Assembly (NCBI GenBank): GCA_013698385.1
Contig: JACCVB010000288.1
Location: 1-6,403, forward strand
Length of the DNA: 6,403 nt
Direction of reading: 5' to 3'
From: Chloroflexota bacterium
GTDB lineage: Bacteria; Chloroflexota; Limnocylindria; Limnocylindrales; CSP1-4
Part shown: piece by piece, positions 1-4,667 of the stretch
Position numbering within the stretch: position 1 is the stretch's first letter
How the letters are laid out: each line of letters begins with the position of its first letter
Notes under the pieces: model-generated
Seen by the model: only the letters and a program-made list of their open reading frames with translations
What the model was told of the DNA's origin: nothing
Databases searched by the model: none
Translations under genes and position numbers: made by a program

Positions 1-377
1 CCGGGGATGCCATCGAAGCCCGAGTCGAACGACAGGACGCGCTCGATGTCGCGCCCCTGCATGACGGCGACGTGCAGTGCATCTCGCGCGGAAAGCTCGC
101 CGTCAGAACCGAGGAGCCGCCTCGCGCGCTGCACATCCGGGAGCTCGATGGGAAAGACCACGTCGACGATCCCGAGCACCGCCGCGAACGCTGGGGCGAT
201 CATGTCCAGCCGATGCAACGCTTGACAGCGATGGAGGATCTCCTGCAGGACCTCTGCGTCTGTGCATAGGGTCTCGCCGGCAGCCACTGCGTCCTCGATC
301 AGGCGGCGCGCCCGTGGCTTCAATGCGTGCTCCGCGCCGACCAGGTACATCGAGATATTCGAATCCACGAAGATCAC
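1..377 (-). CDS. vapC: VapC-type PIN-domain ribonuclease toxin, module 1 (3' end outside window)
   Basis: My translation of the minus strand from a GTG at 377 gives 125 residues open to the left edge. The N-terminus reads VIFVDSNISMYLV, with the first PIN acidic residue at D5. E46 lies in EVLQEILHR, D99 in LSARDALHVAVM, and D118 in LSFDSGFDGIP; together they form the acidic metal site of PIN nucleases. VapC toxins are typically about 130 residues, so only a few C-terminal residues and the stop should be missing. In the family these are Mg-dependent endoribonucleases acting on tRNA or rRNA; the target here cannot be read. The GTG overlaps the antitoxin stop as GTGA, and no Shine-Dalgarno sequence precedes it, so translation is probably coupled. 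The PIN assignment is firm; the exact RNA target is unknown. Confidence 0.9.
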   Translation of the reverse strand, partial: MIFVDSNISMYLVGAEHALKPRARRLIEDAVAAGETLCTDAEVLQEILHRCQALHRLDMIAPAFAAVLGIVDVVFPIELPDVQRARRLLGSDGELSARDALHVAVMQGRDIERVLSFDSGFDGIP

Positions 378-634
378 GTAGCCGGCTCGTCCGAGAGATA
401 CCCACCTTCGATCTCGGCGAGCATCTGGCCGATATCGCCAGTAGGCCCTTCGTGGCGATAGGCCTCCTGGATCGCCGCCAGCTTCGCCGCGATATCAGGG
501 CGCGCCCGCTCGATCTGGGCCTCGCGAAGTCGCTGGCGCACCCAGGCGGCGGTCGTGATTCGCTCGCGCCGCGCAGCCAGCTGGATCGAACGCAGCTCTT
601 CCTCTTCCATCAGGACCTGCAACCGTTTCATCAT
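374..634 (-). CDS. Ribbon-helix-helix antitoxin (VapB/CopG-like), module 1
   Basis: This is an 86-residue protein directly upstream of the PIN toxin, which it should bind and neutralise while repressing its own promoter. Residues 2-9 (MKRLQVLM) can form the DNA-contacting strand. Two helices follow at about 10-22 and 27-40 (TTAAWVRQRLREA), the usual RHH layout. The charged remainder (about 45-86, ending in an acidic stretch EIEGGYLSDEP) is suited to toxin binding. Two adjacent ATGs (634 and 631) are possible starts. I prefer 634 because it lies six bases after a good -10 box, the same spacing as at modules 2 and 3. There is no Shine-Dalgarno sequence, consistent with a leaderless mRNA. The RHH fold is inferred from pattern and context, not from a search. 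Confidence 0.85.
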   Translation of the reverse strand: MMKRLQVLMEEEELRSIQLAARRERITTAAWVRQRLREAQIERARPDIAAKLAAIQEAYRHEGPTGDIGQMLAEIEGGYLSDEPAT

Positions 635-640
635 CGGATG

Positions 641-669
641 AGCCTAATCGACTCATGGGCATGAGTCAA
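641..669 (-). promoter_or_regulatory. Promoter of module 1 TA operon
   Basis: On the minus strand there is a -35 TTGACT (669-664), a 17-base spacer, and a -10 TAGGCT (646-641). The -10 ends six bases before the ATG at 634, so transcription should begin at or next to the start codon (leaderless). Both boxes and the spacer fit the bacterial housekeeping sigma consensus well. Confidence 0.65.
650..667. promoter_or_regulatory. Palindromic operator candidate of module 1
   Basis: GACTCAT (650-656) and ATGAGTC (661-667) form perfect 7-base inverted arms around GGGC. The palindrome overlaps the -35 box and fills much of the spacer of the module 1 promoter, as expected for antitoxin autorepression. 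A shorter inverted repeat, TCATC-G-GATGA (631-641), spans the start codon and may be a secondary site. Binding by the RHH antitoxin is inferred from position. Confidence 0.6.
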
Positions 670-710
670 CGAAATCCGGGCTGAGAACGGGGCCCGACAG
701 GTCCCAGCAA

Positions 711-724
711 ACCAGCTAGCTGGT
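711..724. promoter_or_regulatory. 14-bp perfect palindrome, operator candidate of module 2
   Basis: ACCAGCTAGCTGGT is a perfect 14-base palindrome. Its last base is the first base of the -10 box TAGGAT, so a bound repressor would block RNA polymerase. It sits 11 bases upstream of the module 2 antitoxin ATG. RHH antitoxins usually bind such short palindromes; the binding here is inferred. Confidence 0.6.
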
Positions 725-729
725 AGGAT
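724..729 (+). promoter_or_regulatory. -10 box of module 2 TA operon (leaderless)
   Basis: TAGGAT lies exactly six bases before the ATG at 736, so the mRNA probably starts at the A of the start codon. The bases 17 upstream (GTCCCA, 701-706) do not resemble a -35 box, so this promoter may depend on the -10 alone or be weak. Confidence 0.5.
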
Positions 730-735
730 ACGTCG

Positions 736-993
736 ATGAAAGTCACGATCGCTCTGGATAGCGAGTTGTACCGGGCGGTCAAGGTGGAGGCGGCGCGGAC
801 GGATCGCAGCGTCCGCCAGATCGTCGACGAGGCCCTGGAGGCTTGGCTGGACGGCGCAGAACAGCATGAGGACCGCGAATCGGCCGATGCGGCGCTGGCC
901 GAGTACGGCCGCGATGGAGGAGTCGCCGTCGAGACCTTCTTCGGGACGTTGGCCGCCGAGACGAAGGCAACGTATGGTCCGCCAGAGTCGTGA
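736..993 (+). CDS. Ribbon-helix-helix antitoxin, module 2
   Basis: This 85-residue protein begins MKVTIALDSELYRAVKVEAA. Residues 2-7 form the predicted RHH strand, with helices at about 9-21 and 25-39 (SVRQIVDEALEAWLDG). The acidic remainder (about 40-85) probably wraps the toxin. It should dimerise, bind the palindrome just upstream, and neutralise the RelE/ParE-fold toxin encoded next. Its TGA shares four bases with the toxin GTG. No Shine-Dalgarno sequence precedes the ATG, which follows the -10 box by only six bases. Its promoter-to-start segment resembles that of module 3 closely. The RHH fold is supported by the residue pattern and the partner gene; no finer family name is claimed. Confidence 0.85.
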   Translation: MKVTIALDSELYRAVKVEAARTDRSVRQIVDEALEAWLDGAEQHEDRESADAALAEYGRDGGVAVETFFGTLAAETKATYGPPES

Positions 994-1271
994 GCTCGGG
1001 TGGATATCGGGTAGATATCGCACCGTCCGCCCAACGCCACCTCCGACGCCTGCCACCAGGCGACGCCGCCAGACTCCGCGGGCCGATCATCGCGCTTGGG
1101 TCGGAGGCGCGCCCGATCGGCGCGTCCAAACTGATCGGCACCGAGTACTGGCGACTACGTGTGGGCGACCTGCGGGTGGTGTACGCCATCGACGACGCAG
1201 CGCGCCTGGTCGTGATCCTGCGGGTCGCCCGGCGCTCCGAGAGTTCCTACCGACGACTCGACCGCCGCTGA
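990..1271 (+). CDS. RelE/ParE-superfamily toxin, module 2
   Basis: This is a 93-residue basic protein starting at a GTG within the antitoxin stop (GTGA). It follows the compact RelE/ParE pattern: an N-terminal strand (YRVDIAPSAQRHLRRLP), an arginine-rich helical hairpin, then KLIGTEYWRLRVGDLRVVYAID (about residues 47-68) and a C-terminal VVILRVARRSESSYR. The W-R-L-R-V-G-D-x-R-V-V-Y core and terminal R-R...Y are typical. RelE members cut mRNA in the ribosomal A site, whereas ParE members poison gyrase. Sequence alone does not separate them, though the C-terminal RR...Y leans towards the RelE side. No Shine-Dalgarno sequence is visible before the GTG, so translation is probably coupled. The gene ends 25 bases from the convergent nitrilase stop. 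Confidence 0.88.
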   Translation: MSSGGYRVDIAPSAQRHLRRLPPGDAARLRGPIIALGSEARPIGASKLIGTEYWRLRVGDLRVVYAIDDAARLVVILRVARRSESSYRRLDRR

Positions 1272-1296
1272 CGCCCACGCTGGAGCGTCGGCAGTT

Positions 1297-2274
1297 TCAG
1301 GCTGGGGGCGTTCTCGGTTCCGGCGGCTGCATCGGTTCGATGACGACGGCCGGCCTCGGCGACGTGTCGACGTGCAGCCGGAACACGTCTGGCCGGTTGT
1401 AATGACCGACAGGGTCGAGCAATCGCCGGGCTGCCGCCACGGAGCCGAGATCGAGATCCGCGATGAGTGTCTCCTCGCGTTCGCGGACCGGGCCGGCGAT
1501 CACGTCGCCGCCGGGTCCGACGATGACGGTGTTCCCTTCCTCCAGCCACGGGCCCTTCTCGGCGAGGTAGGCAGCGGGGACGAGCCGATCCCGGTCGGGA
1601 AATCCCTCCGGGATCCGGTCCACGTGAAGGACCGGGTTCACGCCGATGACGAACATCCGGTTTTCGCGCGCGAGGTGCTGCATCGTGGCGATCCAGGCGT
1701 CGCCCGTCGCGAGCGTCGGCGCGAGCCACAGATCGACGCCCTGGGCGTACATGTGGAACCGCGCCAGGGGCATGTAGTTCTCCCAGCAGATGAGTCCGCC
1801 CATGCGCCCGAACGGCGTCGCCACGACGCGCAGGGTGGACCCATCGCCCATGCCCCACACCGTGCGCTCCGAGCCGGTGGGCATCAGCTTGCGATGCTTC
1901 TCGACGAGCGTCCCGTCCGGCGAGAAGTACAGCATCGAGTTGTAGATGGTCGCGCCGTTCGGCTCCTTCTCCTCAACCCCGATCGCCAGCCAGACACCGT
2001 GCTCGCGTGCGATCGCGCCGAGGCGATCGGTCGAAGGGCCCGGGATGACGACGGCGTTCTCGGCGAGCAGCCGGAACCAGTCGGCGTCACCGTCCCAGAT
2101 GGGCGTCGTGTCGATCCAGATCGGCGTGCCGGGGACGAAGACTTCGGGAAAGACGACGAGTCTGGCACCCTGGCCGGCCGCCTCGGCGGTCAGCTCGGCG
2201 ACGCGGTCGATCGTGGCCTCGCGGTCCATCAGCACATAGGTGGCCTGGACGGCGGCCACTCGAATCATGCTCAT
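1297..2274 (-). CDS. Nitrilase (carbon-nitrogen hydrolase superfamily)
   Basis: This 325-residue cytoplasmic enzyme should hydrolyse a nitrile to its carboxylic acid and ammonia. The triad is visible: E44 in VVFPEVFVPG, K129 in EKHRKLMPTGSERTVWG, and C163 in GGLICWENYMPLAR. The CWENYMPL context and the RKLMPT...ERTVWG.GDGS stretch are characteristic of true nitrilases rather than amidases or carbamoylases of the superfamily. Length is close to the usual 310-370. I chose the ATG at 2274 because a perfect AGGAGG lies five bases upstream; the in-frame ATG at 2328 has no such signal and would add a non-homologous-looking leader. The proline-rich C-terminus (about 305-325) is probably disordered. 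It is divergent from the hydrolase gene and convergent with module 2. The substrate cannot be inferred; cyanide-active relatives exist in the family. Confidence 0.92.
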   Translation of the reverse strand: MSMIRVAAVQATYVLMDREATIDRVAELTAEAAGQGARLVVFPEVFVPGTPIWIDTTPIWDGDADWFRLLAENAVVIPGPSTDRLGAIAREHGVWLAIGVEEKEPNGATIYNSMLYFSPDGTLVEKHRKLMPTGSERTVWGMGDGSTLRVVATPFGRMGGLICWENYMPLARFHMYAQGVDLWLAPTLATGDAWIATMQHLARENRMFVIGVNPVLHVDRIPEGFPDRDRLVPAAYLAEKGPWLEEGNTVIVGPGGDVIAGPVREREETLIADLDLGSVAAARRLLDPVGHYNRPDVFRLHVDTSPRPAVVIEPMQPPEPRTPPA

Positions 2275-2279
2275 CGCTT

Positions 2280-2285
2280 CCTCCT
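2280..2285 (-). promoter_or_regulatory. Shine-Dalgarno of nitrilase
   Basis: On the minus strand this reads AGGAGG, five bases before the ATG at 2274. It decides the start in favour of 2274 over the upstream in-frame ATGs at 2289 and 2328. Confidence 0.85.
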
Positions 2286-2381
2286 GCATCCCATTACCGA
2301 TCACCGCAGGATCGTACCGGTTGCCCATGGCAGATACCCGTCAGCCAGTGTCATCATCACGATGTTGAGCTGCCGCAGCAT

Positions 2382-2390
2382 GAGGGGGAG
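2382..2390 (+). promoter_or_regulatory. Shine-Dalgarno deciding the TTG start of the hydrolase
   Basis: GAGGGGGAG ends six bases before the TTG at 2397, a good ribosome-binding spacing. No ATG or GTG in frame lies near enough to compete. The rest of the 122-bp divergent gap (2275-2396) holds no -35/-10 pair that I would call with confidence on either strand. Confidence 0.65.
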
Positions 2391-2396
2391 ACGACG

Positions 2397-3131
2397 TTGA
2401 CAGAGGAACGCAGGACCGGCGCACCGATCATCCTCGTCCCAGGTTTCTGGCTCGGTGGCTGGGCCTGGGACGAGGTCGCCGACATGCTCCTGAAGGACGG
2501 CCACGACGTCACGGCGCTGACGCTGCCGGGGATGGCCCCGAATGAGACCGACCGGTCGTCGATCACGTTCACGGACCACGTCGATGCCATCGTCGACACC
2601 GTGCTCGGCGCCGAGTCGAAGCCGGTGCTCGCCGTCCACAGCGCGGCCGGGTTCTCTGGCTACGCCGCGAGCGATCGCGTGCCGGAGCGGATTGCCGCGA
2701 TGGTCTATGTCGATACGGCGCCCGGGAAGCCGCCGCTCGATCCCGAGTTCGCCGACGTCGAGAAGCCGCTCGACTGGAAGGAGATCGAGGCGGGGGAGAA
2801 CCTTGACGGGCTGACCGAAAAGCAGATGGCCACATTCCGCGACCGAGCCGTCCCTGTCCCGGGCGCGATGCTGCGCGAGGGTTACGAGTTCACCAACGAT
2901 GCGCGGCGCGACATCCCCTCCACGATCATCGCGACGGGCTACTCGGCCGCGGACTACCAGAAGTACGCGGATGAAAACCCCGAGTGGGCGTTCCTCGCCG
3001 GCATCCCGGAGCTGCGCAACCTTTCCTGGGTCGACCTGCCGAGGAGCCATTGGCCGATGTGGTCGAAGCCGGCCGAGGTCGCGAAGATCATCGGCGACAT
3101 CGCCACGGCCGCCTGCGACCCCGACTCATGA
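2397..3131 (+). CDS. Alpha/beta-fold hydrolase (esterase-like)
   Basis: This 244-residue protein has no signal peptide or membrane segment. The N-terminal strand and oxyanion region is IILVPGFWLGGWAWDEVA (about 11-28). HDVTALTLPG follows at 36-45. The probable nucleophile is S82 in AVHSAAGFSGY, and the probable catalytic histidine is H218 in RSHWPMWSKPAEVAKII. The acid residue cannot be fixed. The pattern (PGFWLG.W.W, LTLPG, C-terminal SHWPM.S.P) resembles small bacterial esterases related to the plant salicylate-esterase/hydroxynitrile-lyase type, so ester hydrolysis is likely but the substrate is unknown. The elbow HSAAG lacks the usual second glycine of GxSxGG. The start is TTG at 2397, supported by a strong Shine-Dalgarno sequence. 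Its TGA overlaps the DinB-like ATG (ATGA), so the two are an operon. Confidence 0.88.
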   Translation: MTEERRTGAPIILVPGFWLGGWAWDEVADMLLKDGHDVTALTLPGMAPNETDRSSITFTDHVDAIVDTVLGAESKPVLAVHSAAGFSGYAASDRVPERIAAMVYVDTAPGKPPLDPEFADVEKPLDWKEIEAGENLDGLTEKQMATFRDRAVPVPGAMLREGYEFTNDARRDIPSTIIATGYSAADYQKYADENPEWAFLAGIPELRNLSWVDLPRSHWPMWSKPAEVAKIIGDIATAACDPDS

Positions 3132-3649
3132 CGACGCTCCTCCACGACGCCTTCGCCCATCACATCTGGGCCACGGAGCGTCTGCTTGACGCCTGCGAGG
3201 CCCTCACACAAGAGCAACTCCGGGCCCCGTCGCCTGGCACGTACGGCCCGATCATCGACACCCTGCGACACATGGTCGGGTCGGACGGCTGGTACCTGAC
3301 GTTCTTCCGCGAGTGGGACAACCCGCTGCGTGAGGACGGCCCGGGCGGTCTCCCGGAGTTGCACGCCGCGAACGAGGCGAATGGCGGGGCCTGGACGGCC
3401 GTGCTCGACGCGAACCAGGACCCCGACGCCGACCTGGTCGAGGAGGGCGAGGACGAGCAGGGACAGAAGTGGAAGTTCCACGCGCCGACGGCGTTCCGCC
3501 TGGCCCAGGTCATCCACCACGGCACCGACCACCGAAGCCAAGTCTGCACGGCGTTGACCAGCCTCGGCCTCGAGCCGCCCGGCATCGACGTGTGGGATTA
3601 CGGCGAGGCCATGGGCCGAACTCGGGAGGAGCGCTCCACACAGAGCTGA
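3128..3649 (+). CDS. DinB/YfiT-like four-helix metal-site protein
   Basis: This 173-residue protein begins at the ATG that shares four bases with the hydrolase stop. The coding frame is open further upstream, but that stretch lies within the hydrolase gene in another frame. The DinB-type histidine triad is present: H48 in DTLRHMVGSDGWYL, and H131 plus H135 in VIHHGTDHRSQV (H-x3-H). The N-terminal helix (MTTLLHDAFAHHIWATERLLDA) and final segment (LGLEPPGIDVWDYGEAMG) are also typical of the family. Members bind a divalent metal; some are thiol-dependent transferases (mycothiol or bacillithiol) and many are uncharacterised. Co-translation with the hydrolase suggests a shared metabolic or detoxification role, which is inference. 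An acidic insert around residues 98-113 is notable. No DNA-damage role is implied by the family name. Confidence 0.88.
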   Translation: MTTLLHDAFAHHIWATERLLDACEALTQEQLRAPSPGTYGPIIDTLRHMVGSDGWYLTFFREWDNPLREDGPGGLPELHAANEANGGAWTAVLDANQDPDADLVEEGEDEQGQKWKFHAPTAFRLAQVIHHGTDHRSQVCTALTSLGLEPPGIDVWDYGEAMGRTREERSTQS

Positions 3650-3683
3650 ACGGCGTTGCGCGTCGGTGGGGCGGATGTCGTTC

Positions 3684-3698
3684 CTCGGACGCGCCGAG
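3684..3698 (+). terminator. Weak terminator-like hairpin after the hydrolase/DinB operon
   Basis: CTCGG (3684-3688) and CCGAG (3694-3698) can pair around ACGCG, followed by a short pyrimidine run ending CTCTT at about 3706-3710. The stem is only five base pairs and the T-run is poor, so this is a tentative call. Confidence 0.25.
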
Positions 3699-3721
3699 CC
3701 GAGCCCTCTTGATTATGACTC

Positions 3722-3750
3722 TTGCTACCAGATGCCTACCGGGGTAGCAT
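3722..3750 (+). promoter_or_regulatory. Promoter of module 3 TA operon (leaderless)
   Basis: A -35 TTGCTA (3722-3727), 17-base spacer, and -10 TAGCAT (3745-3750) lie upstream. The -10 ends six bases before the ATG at 3757, so the mRNA should start at or beside the start codon. Confidence 0.55.
3723..3749. promoter_or_regulatory. Inverted/direct-repeat operator candidate of module 3
   Basis: TGCTACC (3723-3729) pairs with GGTAGCA (3743-3749) as perfect 7-base inverted arms. A third copy of the core, CTACC (3736-3740), lies between them and also pairs with GGTAG (3743-3747). The repeats cover both promoter boxes, fitting cooperative binding by RHH antitoxin dimers. This is inferred from position. 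Confidence 0.5.
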
Positions 3751-3756
3751 CCGACC

Positions 3757-3978
3757 ATGAAAGTCAGCGTGAGCCTTCCGGGGGATGACATCGAGTTCCT
3801 CAACGACTACGTGAAGGAACGCGGCTTGGGGTCTCGGTCGGCGGCGCTACAGCAGGCCATCCGACTTCTCCGGACGGGCGAGTTGAGTGCAGCCTATGAG
3901 GCCGCTTGGGACGAGTGGGCCGCTGATGCGGACAATGCCGCGTGGGACGAGGCCGTCCGCGACGGGCTCCCGCGGTGA
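3757..3978 (+). CDS. Ribbon-helix-helix antitoxin of MazF (MazE-like role), module 3
   Basis: This 73-residue protein begins MKVSVSLPGDDIEFLNDYVK. Residues 2-7 form the predicted RHH strand, with helices at about 9-21 and 26-38 (SRSAALQQAIRLLR). The tail (41-73) is acidic and tryptophan-rich and contains AAWDE twice, at 49-53 and 61-65. MazF partners commonly use such tails to cover the toxin's RNA-binding surface, so the tail is the likely neutralising part. The gene ends in a GTGA overlap with mazF. It starts six bases after a -10 box with no Shine-Dalgarno sequence. RHH-type (rather than AbrB-type) MazF antitoxins are well known in actinobacteria. Confidence comes from the partner gene, the size and the residue pattern. 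Confidence 0.87.
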   Translation: MKVSVSLPGDDIEFLNDYVKERGLGSRSAALQQAIRLLRTGELSAAYEAAWDEWAADADNAAWDEAVRDGLPR

Positions 3979-4325
3979 TTCGGCGAGGCGATATCCACTG
4001 GGTAGACCTCGATCCGGCACACGGCTCCGAGGCCAGCAAGCGCCGGCCAGCGGTGATCGTCAGCAATGATGCGGCAAATGTGACCACGACCAGACTGGGC
4101 AGGGGCACGATCACGGTCGTACCTGTGACCTCGAACGTCGAACGGGTCTACCCGTTCCAGGTCGGTTTGAGCGCGGCGGCGACCGGGCTGGACCGCGACT
4201 CCAAGGCGCAAGCCGAACAGGTCCGCTCGATCGATGTCGAACGCCTTGGAGCGAAGATCGGCGCGGTCCCGGCCGCGCTCTTGGTGCGCCTCGACTCGGC
4301 CCTCCGGTTGCACCTGGGTCTGTAG
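3975..4325 (+). CDS. mazF: MazF/PemK-family endoribonuclease toxin, module 3
   Basis: This 116-residue protein is a typical MazF: sequence-specific, ribosome-independent cleavage of single-stranded RNA is expected. IRRGDIHWVDLDPAHGSEA (2-20) is the opening beta region. KRRPAVIVSND (22-32) carries the conserved arginine before proline (R24). VVPVTSN (48-54) holds the catalytic-region threonine T52. DRDSKAQAEQVRSIDVERLG (73-92) is the conserved block before the C-terminal helix. The GTG start overlaps the antitoxin stop. An earlier ATG in frame at 3942 is rejected because it lies deep in the antitoxin gene and adds residues outside the fold. No Shine-Dalgarno sequence is seen, so expression probably depends on coupling. 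The RNA cleavage motif cannot be predicted here. Confidence 0.95.
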   Translation: MIRRGDIHWVDLDPAHGSEASKRRPAVIVSNDAANVTTTRLGRGTITVVPVTSNVERVYPFQVGLSAAATGLDRDSKAQAEQVRSIDVERLGAKIGAVPAALLVRLDSALRLHLGL

Positions 4326-4370
4326 TCGAGTGGGCGAGAGGCAGACGGTCGGCCTGTATCGTAATAGACA

Positions 4371-4399
4371 TTGACGCCACAGATATGACTAGGTATCGT
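4371..4399 (+). promoter_or_regulatory. Promoter of module 4 TA operon
   Basis: TTGACG (4371-4376), a 17-base spacer, and TATCGT (4394-4399) make a good housekeeping promoter. The start site should fall about four bases before the ATG at 4410, leaving an almost leaderless mRNA. Confidence 0.6.
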
Positions 4400-4407
4400 C
4401 ATACCTA
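4390..4407. promoter_or_regulatory. Palindromic operator candidate of module 4
   Basis: TAGGTAT (4390-4396) and ATACCTA (4401-4407) are perfect 7-base inverted arms around CGTC, covering the -10 box and start site. A second inverted pair, TATGAC (4384-4389) and GTCATA (4398-4403), overlaps it. A near-copy of the core, GTATCGTAAT, lies upstream at 4356-4365 (compare GTATCGTCAT at 4393-4402). Confidence 0.6.
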
Positions 4408-4409
4408 TC

Positions 4410-4667
4410 ATGGTCAGTCGAGTCGGTGAGCGAGGCCAGATCACCATCGAGAAGGCGATCCGCGAGGAGCTTGCCATCTACGCGGGCGACGAGACGGTCC
4501 AACGTGTGGAGGATGGTCGGATCGTGATCGAAGTCGTGCCCGGCCGGCACCGGCGCTCGATGGCGGGGGCCCTGCGAGACAAGGTCGGCCGCCTGCCGCC
4601 GGACGAGTCCTGGGACGCCTTGCGACGAGACGCCTGGCAGACGCCGGACCCGGATCGCCAAGTGTGA
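4410..4667 (+). CDS. SpoVT-AbrB swapped-hairpin antitoxin (VapB role), module 4
   Basis: This is an 85-residue protein. Residues 2-44 match the AbrB/MazE swapped-hairpin pattern: VSRVGERGQITIEKAIREEL, then YAGDETVQRVEDGRIVIEVVP. This fold dimerises and binds palindromic DNA, here presumably the TAGGTAT/ATACCTA site. The common IPK.IR signature appears as IEKAIR, with glutamate replacing proline. Residues about 45-85 (MAGALRDKVGRLPPDESWDALRRDAW) form the probable toxin-binding tail. The stop overlaps the toxin GTG as GTGA. The ATG at 4410 lies right after the palindrome with no room for a Shine-Dalgarno sequence. The family call is confident; its pairing with the downstream PIN toxin follows from adjacency and overlap. 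Confidence 0.9.
   Translation: MVSRVGERGQITIEKAIREELAIYAGDETVQRVEDGRIVIEVVPGRHRRSMAGALRDKVGRLPPDESWDALRRDAWQTPDPDRQV

Noticed and set aside
77..664. 195-codon plus-strand open frame opposite module 1
   Set aside because: It is antisense to the PIN toxin and RHH antitoxin, is arginine-rich, and has no recognisable domain.
1270..1289. Hairpin GACGC...GCGTC between module 2 and the nitrilase as a bidirectional terminator
   Set aside because: Five-base arms with a 10-base loop and no T-run; in GC-rich DNA this is expected by chance.
2275..2328. Upstream in-frame ATG (2328) as nitrilase start
   Set aside because: The extra 18 residues do not look like the family N-terminus, and AGGAGG is positioned for the ATG at 2274.
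1372..2400. Long 342-codon open frame on the plus strand opposite the nitrilase
   Set aside because: It mirrors the nitrilase on the other strand, has low-complexity Arg/Asp/His-rich composition, and shows no family motif; long antisense frames are normal in high-GC DNA.
2301..3050. 249-codon minus-strand open frame opposite the hydrolase
   Set aside because: Antisense shadow of the hydrolase; the composition and lack of motifs do not support a gene.
2984..3127. Longer N-terminus for the DinB-like protein from the ATG at 2984
   Set aside because: The extension lies wholly within the hydrolase gene in another frame; the DinB fold begins at MTTLLHDAF, at the ATGA overlap.
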